In this document: positions 35,070 through 45,365 of the stretch, one piece after another
How positions within the stretch are numbered: position 1 is the stretch's first letter
How the letters are laid out: the number at the start of each line of letters is the position of its first letter
DNA from: Agapetus fuscipes
Taxonomy: Eukaryota; Arthropoda; Insecta; Trichoptera; Glossosomatidae
Length of the DNA stretch: 64,000 bases
NCBI GenBank assembly: GCA_951799405.1
Contig: OX637346.1
Location: 10,129,215 to 10,193,214, forward strand
Direction of reading: 5' to 3'
Translations under genes and position numbers: made by a program
The notes under the pieces: model-generated
What the model was told of the DNA's origin: nothing
The model's database searches: none
The model's input: only the letters and a program-made list of their open reading frames with translations

Positions 35070-35761
35070 TCGATAAATTCATTCCCTGAAATCATTAGCT
35101 GCTTACCTGACTTTTAAACATCAGCTCATACTTGTAAAATATCAGTAGAAGCAGGGGTGAATATGAATGAATTTTGTTTATTGCACATTCAAAGTACTTC
35201 TATGTTCCTACCTTACGAAGCCTGTACCTACCTTACCTGCGGAAAAAAATGGTTTGTTTGTAAGGTATAAAATTGAAAAATACTCATGGAAAGAATTCAA
35301 ATTGCTTTCAAATTTATAATCATTTATTCATTTAGTTGCTATGTGAATATTTGCTCGTCTTAAGTGTGAAGATTTCGTATGAACTTCAAAACTACTAGAA
35401 TATTCGTATTTAAGGCACACACAAAGTGTGAGAAAAGCTACACGAAGCTTTTTGATACACCTTCAAAAGCGAGAAAACATTTCAAAAATAAAATATTTCA
35501 TGAGCTTTCATTCCAGCTTTGTTCCTTCTAAAATTCAATTTGAAAACAGCGAGCACACTTTTCAAGTTATTTCGAAAGTCTTGCGACCTTTAAAATTGGC
35601 ATCAAATTTCATATTGTGAACTTCCTTACCAAATGTAGGGAAACATTTTTTATGAATGTGTAAATTAAGGTTCTAAAATTATTTTTTGTAGACCCCTAAA
35701 CTTTTTTGTCGCTTTATGTCATATTGTTTTGAATTATTCTGAACTAAAAACTATATTTGAG
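35070..35761. other. Unassigned AT-rich sequence
   Basis: No feature recognised. Confidence 0.4.
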
Positions 35762-35880
35762 ATCAAGTTGATACCTCAGTTTGTAGAACGCTTGCCTTCA
35801 CAGCGAGAAAACTCAGAGATTCGAGTTCGAATACTTAACAAATTTGGTACATGAGTTCCTATTTCCGTGATTTTTTCTAA
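35762..35880 (+). mobile_element. S1-type SINE head, decayed
   Basis: TTGATACCTCAGTTTGTAGA matches the S1 A-box region and GATTCGAGTTCGAATAC the B-box. The S1 body is reduced to TGAGTTCCTATTTCCG. Confidence 0.45.
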
Positions 35881-36114
35881 CCCAGTTCTAACTACCAACA
35901 AGGCCTTTTTTCCTTCGCAAAAATTAATACTAACTAAAAAAAAAATTGACGAAGCATATAATTTGTAACCCTTCATTTATTAACTATGTGAAACCTACTC
36001 GTTCGAGAATAGGGGATGATCCTCAATTTCATATAAAACAGTTTCCTCAGACTTGACCTCTTGAAATGTAAAAATAAATACATGATCAATTTTCGGAAAA
36101 AGCATGATCTTTAA

Positions 36115-36350
36115 TTAATCTAAGTTGCATAGATATATTAACATTCAAAACTCGTATCAAATGCCAGCCCACAAACAGACACGTGAAATTTTTTACTTAC
36201 AAATGCTGAATATGAACTTACAAATTAAAATCCAAACCTCAAATGAACATACACCCTGCAACTTTTGGCCGACATTTTTGGTGACATTGGCAAAGTGAAG
36301 TATTTTTTACAGTAAAGGCGGTCAGCCTCATACCAACCTGTACGTCAAGA
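36115..36350 (-). mobile_element. RTE-like LINE 3' tail, copy K
   Basis: First-subtype tail, near full length, from the TTAATCTAAGTTGCATAGAT end to TCAGCCTCATACCAACCTGT. A ~20-bp loss is seen in the CAGGGGTGACATTGG block. Confidence 0.8.
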
Positions 36351-36792
36351 AATGATAAAACAATAAATGCAGCTTTGATTAGGTTTTAGCAAAAGTTGAC
36401 CCACACGAAATTGTGATGAATATTGCAGAAATCTGTGTAATAAAATCACAACGCGAATAATGTTATCTCAGGCTCGACGTATTAATTTCTGTACAATAAG
36501 GGTGACTATGCTTAATGACCGACACAGAACAACGCACGCATTCAACACCAGATTTTATTGGAATTGATCTCTCTAGTTCGCACCATCTGCGTCCGGACAT
36601 TCATACACCCCGCAGGCCTGTTCAGACGGGGCTACAGAATGTGGGCAAGTAAGGTGTTGCCATTAGTTTAAATAATAAGTGGTGTGGTGAAATTTATGAC
36701 GTACGGAGGAAATGCGGTACGGATAATATGAGAAAATGTAATGTTGTTGAAAACTGTTCAGAAAGTAAAATAATGATGCAGAATTGAAAATA
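36351..36792. other. Unassigned, locally GC-richer
   Basis: 36575-36645 is GC-rich (CACCATCTGCGTCCGGACAT), with an AG upstream and CAA|GTAAGG downstream. It is too short and ambiguous for an exon call. Confidence 0.3.
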
Positions 36793-36810
36793 GCAAATTC
36801 TTATTTTTTT

Positions 36811-37019
36811 GTAAATTCAATAGGAAAAACAAAGTTTTCATTCACTTTTGTTATTTTTTTTTGCTCAGACGTTTTCGCCTAATAGCCTTGCATAATTGCT
36901 ACAAATATTTATTAGATGAAAACGTTTGAGCAAAAAAAAAAAATAATTGTGAATAAAAGTTTGTTTTTCCTATTGAATTTATAAAGAAATACAATGGACT
37001 TTCACTGAAATTCCACATT
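36811..37019. mobile_element. Penelope-like hairpin element with 18-bp target duplication
   Basis: GCAAATTCTTATTTTTTT occurs at 36793-36810 and again at 37020-37037, bracketing the element. Inverted arms (TTCAATAGGAAAAACAAAGT left; TTTGTTTTTCCTATTGAA right) enclose decayed hammerhead-like segments (GATGAAAACGTTTGAGCAA right). The right flank has CAATGGACTTTCACTG. The length of the duplication fits retrotransposition. Confidence 0.7.
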
Positions 37020-37195
37020 GCAAATTCTTATTTTTTTATGTCGAAAAAAATACACCGTTTTGTTTTTTCCTTTTACTTTTTGTTGAAATAATCCGTTTAC
37101 TAGGGTCCTACGTGGATTAAACTGCACATCGATGACAACTCAAAGATTTGAAAGAGCGCTGAAATAGAAAGACAGCTGAAAGTTTTTCCTTGATA

Positions 37196-37262
37196 ATGGT
37201 GTGATAACATCGAAAGCGCTCAAGGAAATAAATCAACTAGTAAAAAAAACATCGTATTTTGT
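37196..37262 (+). repeat. Half-copy of the hairpin at 16157-16257
   Basis: Shares GTGTGATA(A/G)CATC and CAAGGAAATAAATCAACT with the right half of that element. The left arm is lost. Confidence 0.4.
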
Positions 37263-37848
37263 TAACATTATTAGGCTGAAAGATTTTATAGCCGTAAGAG
37301 TTGGCATTTGCCCAATGTGCATTTTACTTGCATTTGGTTGTTATTCAGCTAAAAAACCTATCACCTACAGGTTCAAGGTTTTTAATTTCATTGACTAGAC
37401 ACTTATAACTCGCTACTCTCTACTCGTTTTCAAAGAGATTGCATAGTATTTACAAGCCATAAAAGAGGGAGATATTTATATGGAGAGAGAGAGAGAGTAT
37501 CGGCGTTAATTACATAAATCCCCTTACATGTTATAAGGAAGGCCAGTGCTGGGACAGGCCGAGTTAGTGAAATGGATTACACCTTATCACGGCATGTGTA
37601 AATCCCCTTATCTGGGAATTCCCGAGTAAACACGGCCGGCCACTCCGATGGCCCTCCACGGCGAGTGATTACGTACAACCATACACTTCAGCTACTGGCC
37701 AAACTAGTGACGGTCCACTCCATCATGATGTATCTGTAACCATCTCTACATATTGCACTGTTTCTTAGACAATCTGGGCTATCTACCAATAAAATCTAAC
37801 TTGCAAAAGATGCATGACCATTCATGTTTACTTACATGCAGGTCTATC
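37263..37848. other. Unassigned, with (GA)n and a GC-richer island
   Basis: 37483-37497 is a short (GA)n run. 37530-37700 is GC-rich without an ORF of note. Confidence 0.4.
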
Positions 37849-38099
37849 TATAATCTATTATCTAAGTTGCAAAGATATATTAACATTTAAAGCTCATATT
37901 AAATGCATGCCCCCAAACAAACACGTACAGTTCGCACTTACATATTATGCTGAATGTGTACTTACAAATAAAATCCAAATCTCAAATGAACATACACCCT
38001 ACAACTTTTGCCAACCTTCCCTGACGCAGGGAACATTGGCAAAATGAACCATTTTTTACAGTAAAGGTGGTCAGCCTCATATCAAACTATTAGTCAAGG
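37849..38099 (-). mobile_element. RTE-like LINE 3' tail, copy L
   Basis: First-subtype tail from the ATAATCTATTATCTAAGTTG end to TCAGCCTCATATCAAACTAT. Confidence 0.8.
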
Positions 38100-38100
38100 T

Positions 38101-38178
38101 AAATAATAAATAATATTAGGATGACTTATTTGGTGAGCGCTGTTTTTGTTTGGATCCCACCTCAAGAGCCCGCTCCCC
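38101..38178 (-). mobile_element. S2 SINE, 3' end only
   Basis: AATAATATTAGGATGACTTA, GGTGAGCGCTGTTTTTG and CCACCTCAAGAGCC match the reverse complement of the S2 3' part. It begins just after LINE tail copy L. Confidence 0.7.
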
Positions 38179-38772
38179 GTTATTTTTGTTTGTTTGTTTG
38201 TTTTTATAATAATGATGTGACTTTGATTTTCCGAGATATTTTTGCCTTGTTATTTCTTTTGATGCGCTCAAATTAAAGGTATTACATCTACATTAACAAA
38301 AGTATATTATGAAAACCTTTTTTTTCTGTACGCGATTATTTTTTCGAAGAAATTCGCTGGAAACTTTTTTAATATTTCTCTTCGACACGGCCACCGGTCG
38401 CGAAGGGAAAACTCAAAAGTTTGACCTGACGGAAATACATATTAAAAAATAATAAATAGCACTCAAAGAACATAAATACATCATTGCCTATCTCTTTGTT
38501 ATTACGCACCAGGAAAAATTGAAAGATCAAAAGAGTACAATTAGCTGCAGAAGTTTTTTTTAAATATTGTTTATTTTTCAAAATTCTAATATTGTTTTAA
38601 TATTTATGTAACACTGAAACGGGAAATCATATCTGACACCCTCGGGCTGAAGCAAACCCTGTAAAAAAAATAATCATATACTTACTCGTATGAATTTTTA
38701 TACTGGTTGAGGAAAATATAAAAATAGTATTTTGTATGGTTTGTGTATTAACACTGAAAATTCATATTCAAT
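38179..38772. other. Unassigned sequence
   Basis: 38603-38640 may be an S1 remnant (TAACACTGAAACGGGAAATC). There is a short (GTTT)n run near 38185. Nothing else seen. Confidence 0.4.
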
Positions 38773-38846
38773 AATTTATTTAGTTTAAGGATTTAAATCA
38801 AACACTGTTCTATATTTTCGCTTTTATAATTTTTATTTTTAAATTT

Positions 38847-38881
38847 TCCTAACGTTTTCGATATTAGATCATCGTCAGGTA
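38847..38881 (-). ncRNA. Hammerhead-like core, left arm
   Basis: Minus strand TAC-CTGACGA-TGATCTAATATC-GAAA-ACGTTA-GGA. The CUGAYGA box, GAAA box and a GAT/ATC stem II are present. Stem I is mismatched at its middle base. Confidence 0.45.
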
Positions 38882-38923
38882 TACAAAATTAGGACTTAGG
38901 ACTTTTATTTTTAAATTTTTGTA

Positions 38924-38962
38924 TACCTGACGATGATCTATGTAAGATCGAAAACGTTAGTA
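38924..38962 (+). ncRNA. Hammerhead-like core, right arm
   Basis: TAC-CTGACGA-TGATCT-ATGTA-AGATC-GAAA-ACGTTA-GTA. Stem II is a perfect 5-bp GATCT/AGATC and stem I a perfect TAC/GTA. Both differ from the 20899-20933 motif yet pair, which is the covariation expected of a real ribozyme fold. The core has one substitution (CUGACGA). Confidence 0.58.
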
Positions 38963-39289
38963 AAATTTAAAAATAAAAATTACAAAAGTGAAAATATAGA
39001 ACAGTGTTTATTTAAATCCTTAAACTAAATAAATTGTATTAAAATAGGTTCAAATACAGGATATTTTTGTTTCCTATGAAATAAAACGTGTTAATAAAAA
39101 TATTTTGTTTTTCCAGCCATGAACATTTTATTGAAAATCCTTTCCATTTTTTGCTCCGCTGACCGGAAGCCGAATAAAGTGTATTCAGTTAATCCACCCG
39201 ATTTTATACAAAGCGACATCATCATATTATGTACATGCAAATGTTTTTGTCCTCTCTAAAAATAAATACTAAAATGTGAATTAATAAAC

Positions 39290-39512
39290 AGCATGATGCT
39301 GTCATTGGCGAGCGCTGTTTTTGTGTAAATTCCACCTCAAGAACCCTCTGCATACTTGTTAGTTGCTAGCAATTTTGCAAGCTAAACTCATTTGCGGCAG
39401 ACATTTGAAGACCCACTTTCTATTTGGCTCCTTGAATCTTTGTGACCTGTAAATGTATGTTTTTTTGTGGCCCGTAGGGTGTCGAACTCATGATCTTGTA
39501 ATGACGAGTCTA
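39290..39512 (-). mobile_element. S2 SINE, decayed
   Basis: Minus-strand S2 words: GGCGAGCGCTGTTTTTGTGT, CCACCTCAAGAACCCTCTGC, and at the tRNA end GTCGAACTCATGATCTTGTA. Confidence 0.6.
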
Positions 39513-39631
39513 AATCGTGTTGCAAAAATAAAACGTTGTGTAAACATAGCTACTAAAATGCATAAAAACTTAACAACGCCTTAGAAAAGCGTTGTAGTTT
39601 TTATTTTGTTGCCTTTAAACTAACAGTGCTA

Positions 39632-39868
39632 TTCTTAGACATTTTAATCGTTCGTTGAGCCCTCGCTTTGACTAACAAATGATGCTTGGGCTGGAAGTTT
39701 CATCACCACGGTCATTTTTACCTAACCTACCGAATATCGGTGATATTTATAGTACAACTAATCAGCTGTTCACTTGCGGTCATCTTGGATTGACAGGTCT
39801 TCATACAAATGCATCATTAGTTTGTCAAAACGTGGGCTCAACCGACGACTAAAATGCCTAAGAATATT
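39632..39868. mobile_element. Foldback element containing a MITE family 2 half
   Basis: Outer arms ATTCTTAGACATTTTAATCG and its complement near 39868, with GCTCAACCGACGACTAAAATG on the right. Inside, GGCTGGAAGTTTCATCACCA followed by ACGGTCATTTTTACCTAACC matches the left arm of MITE family 2. Confidence 0.5.
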
Positions 39869-40339
39869 ACCGCAAGTGTTTTATTATTGGAGCAAGCACT
39901 GTTTTTGTGTACCATATCCTAAAGGTAAATGAACTGCAAATTCAGAACCTAAAAACGCTGCAATATGTTGCGTTTTTTTCGAAAAAAAAATTGACTAATT
40001 GAAAGATAAGTATATAGGTAATATAGAAAAATTAATCTAAAAGTAAAAATATTTTAATCTCTTCTCCCGCTTACATAAGAGGTTAGGCTACAAGATATAA
40101 ATATAAGTAATTCAGTAACGCACATAAACTCCGGGTTTACGCCGGTAGATGGCACTCCGGGCCCGGTTAATCCAGCAGGCTTAGGAAAGTGTCAAGATTT
40201 CCAAAATAATCTTGTCGCGATCTCCGTCATTTATACTTCTGGCCGCTCTAATGGAAGAAGTCAGCTGGTGACGGGCGAAACAATAAATACTCTCAGCAAT
40301 ATAGCCAACACCAGAACCCCCCGACTCCAAAACATTGCG
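39869..40339. other. Unassigned sequence
   Basis: 40120-40335 is GC-richer (CACTCCGGGCCCGGTTAATC) but has no gene model. Confidence 0.4.
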
Positions 40340-40477
40340 TGTACAACCCTCCATCGCGTAAATTCACGAAATATAACTAAACTGAATCACTCACTAGGAG
40401 TGCCATCGTATATTCCCTACATTTTAGATTTCCGCAGTCGAGGGGAGTTTTTGTAAATATTTAATACTCGGGTTGCA
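40340..40477. mobile_element. Old foldback repeat, copy 2
   Basis: Diverged partner of 26970-27105, sharing CATCGCGTAAATT, GGAGTGCCATCGTA and CAGTCGAGGGGAGT in the same order. Confidence 0.5.
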
Positions 40478-40642
40478 GGCTCTGCAGACCCATGCTTATT
40501 ATTTTGTTACAAGAAAAAACAATTTATTTGCTTAACTGAAAATATTGCCTCGTTTATGTGTGATGGTGTTTATATAAAAATAAGCGAAATTTAGTAAGTT
40601 CTGTTTCCGAGTTGAAGTCGTAGCATCTGCAGTATAATTATA

Positions 40643-41264
40643 CCTAGTTTATAATCTAAGTTGTAAAGATATATTAACATTTGTCTTGTTGTCTTGTATC
40701 CTGCCGCCTTTCCTCTAGGGGTGGCCAGTACCTCCACACAAGTGCCTCCACTTGACTCTGTCCTTGCATACTTCTTTCATCTCATCTAATTTCATCACTC
40801 TTTTCATGCATGCTCTTCTCTTGTTTCCACTCTGTAAATTCCATTCATTCGCAATCTCATTTATCTGATCAATCCATTGTTTCCTAGGTCTTCCCCTTCC
40901 ACGCTTACCTGTTACATTCCCTTTATACACTCTTTTTGTCAGTCGGTCTTCATTCATCCTTTCAATATGTCCAAACCATCGCATCACACTTCTTTGAACT
41001 TTCACTTTCACGCTTTCTTTTACTCCGCATTCATTTAGAACCCATTCGTTTCTCACTGTATCTTTTAGTGTTTTTCCTGTCATACTTCTCAGATTGAAGA
41101 TTAATAATTCAGGCATGGGCACAAGCCAACACGGGTAAGTTCACACCTAAACATTTAATTTATAACCCTGTAACTCTTGTTCAATTTCCCTAAACCAACA
41201 TAGGCTTAGTAAAAGTGAATAACTTTTTACAGCATGGGTGGTCAGCCTGACTCCAACCTAGTGC
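40643..41264 (-). mobile_element. RTE-like LINE 3' tail, copy M, split by an RTE fragment
   Basis: Tail sequence from 41264 to ~41096 (start CTGACCACCCATGCTG) resumes at 40690-40643 (ATGTTAATATATCTTTACAA and AACTTAGATTATAAAC). Between them is inserted the RTE ORF fragment 40691-41095. Confidence 0.7.
40691..41095 (-). pseudogene. RTE-like RT C-terminal fragment, nested
   Basis: The minus strand encodes NLRSMTGKTLKDTVRNEWV, MRWFGHIERMNEDRLTKRVY, GRGRPRKQWIDQINEIANEW and a final KWRHLCGGTGHP before the stop (40715). It is related to the C-terminus of the 42877-43920 protein but clearly a different subfamily. It ends in an ACAAGACAACAAG-type microsatellite. Open but severely truncated (about 125 residues). 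Confidence 0.8.
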
Positions 41265-42011
41265 TATTAGGTGTCGATAGCGACTTCAAGAGCACCTTTT
41301 TGTGTTGAAACATTTACAAAATAAAGCATCGGTATTTTTCAAAACTCCTATGAAAGATTATTTTTGCAGATTGGACCTCTGAAACAAAAGCTCTTTCCTA
41401 GACGAAGTGTCAAAGCATATGAAGCATATGACATACCCAAGCTACAATATAAGCAAAATGATGTAAATAAAATGTACGAGTACAACTAATAGATTTTTTA
41501 TGTTCAAATTAAAGGTATAATGTTGACTCTAAATTAAAATATTCAGGGGTGGCATTGGAATTTAATAATGTCTTTCGTCACCCTTATAGAAGCTGTGTGA
41601 TGTCACCAATATTACATTTGACTTTCTTTGCAAGATCCCCTTGCAGTATGTTAATGATTATGTGAGGGTGCATTCTAAAAAGGGTAACACGTCATACATC
41701 AAAAAAATTGTTGTGGGTAGGACATCCTAAGATCTGGGGTTGTTGGGTCTACAAGCAGCATTTGCTCACATGGCAGAGAGCATATAGTGAAAGAGTGCAC
41801 CGTCAGAAGTTATTCTCCAGCTCTCAAAAAAATCCACGAAGTTACGCCAGAAGCGTGGATGGAGAGTTTGCGTTTTTGCTAGATTTACGCGGCCGGAAAA
41901 CGTCTTACATCTTGCTAGTCATATAAAAAGGAAGTATAAGCCTACTATAGAACCTACAATACTCAGTATCCACGACTCCTATAGGTCATCGCCATTGTCA
42001 TGACGCTATAT
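41265..42011. other. Unassigned sequence
   Basis: The plus-strand frame 41708-41926 lacks coding support. No repeat recognised. Confidence 0.4.
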
Positions 42012-42297
42012 AACTAAGCTACATATATAGTGTAACTTTTTAATGTAGTGTTTTCGAAGGGGTTGCATATGGCGTGTTGAGTCTATTTATTTTCAGGGGA
42101 AAGGAGACCTCACGGCAACCACTTTGCTTGGAGTGAGTTCTTAATTTTTCTGAGGCTGCTTGAATTTGTATTTTAATTTTTGGGTTAGAAATAAACCACA
42201 AAATGGAAAATAGTTTTCTTTACCCTTGGTAAAGGATCGAAATCTAGTTCATTGTCATGGGATACAGGCATTCTATCAACTTAGCTATCGACCAATT
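42012..42297 (-). mobile_element. S1 SINE, diverged full length
   Basis: Minus-strand copy from a TTGGTCGATAGCTAAGTTGA-type head to the 3' end (complement of AACTAAGCTACATATATAG). The body block TATGGCGTGTTGAGTC shows high divergence. Confidence 0.7.
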
Positions 42298-42423
42298 GAA
42301 AAAAAAATGATCAGGAGCTATTAAGAACAATCTTGAAATTTGAAACTTGTGAGGGTTTTTAAAATGTGAGGGTTTTTCCTCTGTCCTGCTGATCGACACA
42401 ATTAAAAATATAACAACCACTTT

Positions 42424-42468
42424 AATGAAATGAAATGAAATGAAATGAAATGAAATGAAATGAAATTT
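42424..42468. repeat. (GAAAT)n microsatellite
   Basis: Nine tandem copies of a 5-bp unit, nearly perfect. Confidence 0.9.
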
Positions 42469-42516
42469 AATATTTTTACTTTTATTCGTTTCACAATTAT
42501 TTATAACCACAACACA

Positions 42517-43921
42517 ATCTAATCTAATCTAATCTAAGCTGCAAAGATATATATCATTTAAGATTTATACTAAATGCATTCCCACAAGCAGATATGTATA
42601 ATTTCGCGCTAACACATGCCGCATGTGGACCTACAATATAAAAACCCAATCTCAAATGAACATAAGCCTTGCAACTCTTGCCGTCCTTCCCTGAAACAGG
42701 GGTGACATTGGCAAAGTGAACCAATTTTTATATTATGGGTGGTCAGCCGCATAACAACCTATAAGTCAAGGAACATACATGACAAATTACATTTTTTAAA
42801 ATCAAAGAATAAAAATAACAATATATACATGGACATAAAAAACTAAATCATAAAACCAAATTCACTTTAACAAACCCTAGCCGCCAACATCACAGATCAA
42901 CCGCCATTTCTTTCTATCCTTGCATACTTCTTTCATTTCCTCCAGAGTCATAACCTTCTTCATACAAGCTCTTCTTTTATTATGACTCTGGATATTCCAT
43001 TCATTCGCAATTTCGGATATTTGGTCCATCCATACCTTTCTCGGTCTTCCTCTACCACGACATCCATCTATTCTACCAACATATACTTTCTTCGTCAGTC
43101 TTTCCTCATTCATTCTCTCCATATGCCCAAACCATCTTAACAAACTTCTTTTAATCTTCACTTTCACACTTTCTTTTGCACCACATTCTTTTCTTACAAA
43201 ATCATTCCTCACCCTGTCACTCCGTTTTTTCCCAATCATACTTCTTAGAAAGTCCATTTCAACAGTATGGACTTTACTAATTTCACTTTCATTCACCGTC
43301 CAGGCCTCGCTTCCATACATCAAGGTGGGTAAAAGTATGCCACTGCGTACCGCCAATCGAGCATTTTTAGAAATGTTTTGATTTTTGGCGATACAAGCTG
43401 TGGCACCCAGTACACACCTGCCCTTCATTACTCTTCTTTCAAGTTCACCTGTCATTCTTCCATCTTTCTCAAACTTACTTCCCAAGTATACAAACTCATT
43501 TACCACATCAACATTCATTCCGTTTATTCTAAATTCGTAGTTCGTATTTTCTTCATTTCTTTCAAAAATCAAAACTTTCGTCTTACTTGCATTCAATTTC
43601 AAATAATTACCTAGCAGAGCTTCGTTCAATCTAGAGAGCATCGTTTGCAATTCTACTGCTGAGTCCGATACAAGAACAGCATCATCCGCATACAGTAGAA
43701 CACTCACTTTGCTCTCTCCTATCATTAATCCACAATCATCAAGTCTAGCATCTCGAACACACTTGTCCATGACTATGTTAAATAGCCATGGGCTCATCAC
43801 ACATCCTTGCCTTACACCCTTAAAAACTTCAAACCATTCACTATACTCATCATCAATACGAACACATGCTGTACTATTTTCATAGTTTGCATGCACCGCA
43901 CCTAGGAGAGCCCCATTCAAT
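42517..43921 (-). mobile_element. RTE-like LINE, longest copy (N), 5'-truncated
   Basis: Minus strand: RT ORF, ~95-bp 3' UTR, complete second-subtype tail and a (TTAGA)n end (AATCTAATCTAATCTAATCT on plus). The 5' break is abrupt at 43921, inside the RT domain. It shares its ORF family with 1594-2872, and its tail links all 19 tail copies to this LINE. Confidence 0.88.
42877..43920 (-). CDS. RTE-like reverse transcriptase, C-terminal 347 residues
   Basis: Open throughout. It retains more of the palm than the 1606-2499 copy: GVRQGCVMSPWLFNIVMD (the G-x-x-Q-G box) at residues 35-52 and YADD at 77-80. It then has KTKVLIFER, VYLGSKFEKDGRM, LMYGSEAWTV, RWFGHMERM and GRGRPRKVWMDQI, ending KKWRLICDVGG. 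The codon at the 5' edge is TTG; translation in the intact element began far upstream with an endonuclease domain that is missing here. The intact frame over nearly 350 codons argues for young age. Non-functional alone. Confidence 0.87.
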   Translation of the reverse strand: MNGALLGAVHANYENSTACVRIDDEYSEWFEVFKGVRQGCVMSPWLFNIVMDKCVRDARLDDCGLMIGESKVSVLLYADDAVLVSDSAVELQTMLSRLNEALLGNYLKLNASKTKVLIFERNEENTNYEFRINGMNVDVVNEFVYLGSKFEKDGRMTGELERRVMKGRCVLGATACIAKNQNISKNARLAVRSGILLPTLMYGSEAWTVNESEISKVHTVEMDFLRSMIGKKRSDRVRNDFVRKECGAKESVKVKIKRSLLRWFGHMERMNEERLTKKVYVGRIDGCRGRGRPRKVWMDQISEIANEWNIQSHNKRRACMKKVMTLEEMKEVCKDRKKWRLICDVGG

Positions 43922-44876
43922 CAACAATAATATTAATTATTCTTAATTTACACCAGCTTGTGGCTTTCCCGCCAGGGAAGCTTCTCCTCTCTGTTTCTGC
44001 ATTCTTTTGTTTTTCTTTTTTTATTCAAGTTCAAATCTAATGTTCCATTCCACCAAACAAACAAATTCATCTCGTTACAAACTTCCACAAATCTTTGGAG
44101 AAATAAGGATGTGATGTAACATTACGTTAAACCAGCAAACCAATCATTTTGAAAGAACAATAAATCAAATGGATAAAAATCATAAAACGGGTAGAATAAT
44201 TAATTAAGGTTAACTTTAATGTGTTAATTAATTCACATTACCCAAATCTGTATTGATCGCTGTGGATGTAATGGGGGAAGCGGGGGGTTATTAATGGATG
44301 CAACAGGGTTTAATATTCACTCAGAAAGTCGGGATATTATTCACAATCATCGCGGGGCTTTCTCCCCGGCAGGCAGCCCTGCATAAATCAAACTTTCTGC
44401 GAATCTTTCCGCCAAGTGCGCGCCAAAACTTCAACAATACATTCTCACTTAAAAAATACGCATTCCTTAATAGGCTCGTTATATTAAATTCCTTATGAAA
44501 TATTGTGCCTTCCAAGTTTTGTTGAAATGGCTTTTAATAATGGATTGAAGCGATTGCGCGCGCGTATGAAGGGATGGAGACAGAGGAATACACAAAATAT
44601 AAATATTCATTTTATATATCACCCTGGAATGTAATTTACATCCGTGCAAAAAAAAAATACATTTACATCTTCATTCCACGCGAACATTAATTTAAACGGT
44701 TTTAATACAAATAAAAGCGATTTACCTTTCTTTTTTTGCTTCATGATAATACTAAAGTTTTTTCAGCCGTTATATATTGTTAGTAGCAAGATTTGTAGGG
44801 GTTTTTTCATTCATTCTTCTTCTTCTCTTCTCATGCTTCTCTATGTTTTTAATATAAAATACTATTTTTAATATAA
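43922..44876. other. Unassigned, partly GC-richer
   Basis: 43960-44560 has several balanced-composition blocks (GCGGGGCTTTCTCCCCGGCA) and overlapping short frames on both strands. No exon model is convincing. Confidence 0.35.
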
Positions 44877-45066
44877 CCTCGACGACCGTCGATAATCTTA
44901 GAGTATCTATTTGAAGATAGGACGAAATAACACAGGGCAGTGTATCAACAGCTGATCCATTTTATATGGAACAAAGATCAGGCGCCTCCATGTTTTATTC
45001 CGTTCTATCATCAAATAGGTACGCTACATAAGATCTACTGGCGGCCTTTCAGAATTCTACCCCAGG
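44877..45066. mobile_element. Foldback MITE, family 1, second copy
   Basis: Left CCTCGACGACCGTCGATAAT, inner TATTTGAAGATAGGACGAAA, right TCCGTTCTATCATCAAATAG and TTCTACCCCAGG. It has the same layout as 31206-31412. Confidence 0.7.
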
Positions 45067-45139
45067 CTTTCCTGGTAGATACGATGACACTTCTGTAGTT
45101 AAATTTTTAATTTGGAAAAATATGCTGCAAATACCTGTC

Positions 45140-45365
45140 ACTCGCGCTTTCACACCTCTAAATCCCTTAACATGCTTGTTTGTAGCTAGTCAGCGCTAAA
45201 TTTGCCAGCAATACTCACTTTCTATAAGTCTTTGTGACTGGTATTTTGATGAAAGTAAGCAATCCAGCGATAAACATTTTTTGTGTGCTCCGCTGGGAGT
45301 TGAAACCCTTACCATCTGATTTCGATTCCCTTGCGTTAACCGCTAAACTATATCCAATAATTTGA
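45140..45365 (-). mobile_element. S2 SINE, decayed
   Basis: Minus-strand S2 words: TTGTAGCTAGTCAGCGCTAA, TGTGTGCTCCGCTGGGAGTT, TTAACCGCTAAACTATA (A-box region). Confidence 0.6.

Larger units (their letters stand above)
38773..39035. mobile_element. Penelope-like hairpin element with two ribozyme-like cores
   Basis: Inverted arms of ~105 bp: AATTTATTTAGTTTAAGGAT on the left, ATCCTTAAACTAAATAAATT on the right. The interior repeats GTATACCTGACGATGATCTA in both orientations. The loop holds a short tandem AGGACTT. No ORF. Confidence 0.7.

Noticed and set aside
36575..36645. Possible 70-bp exon between CTCTCTAG and CAA|GTAAGG
   Set aside because: All three frames are open and none looks like protein; too short to support without conservation data.
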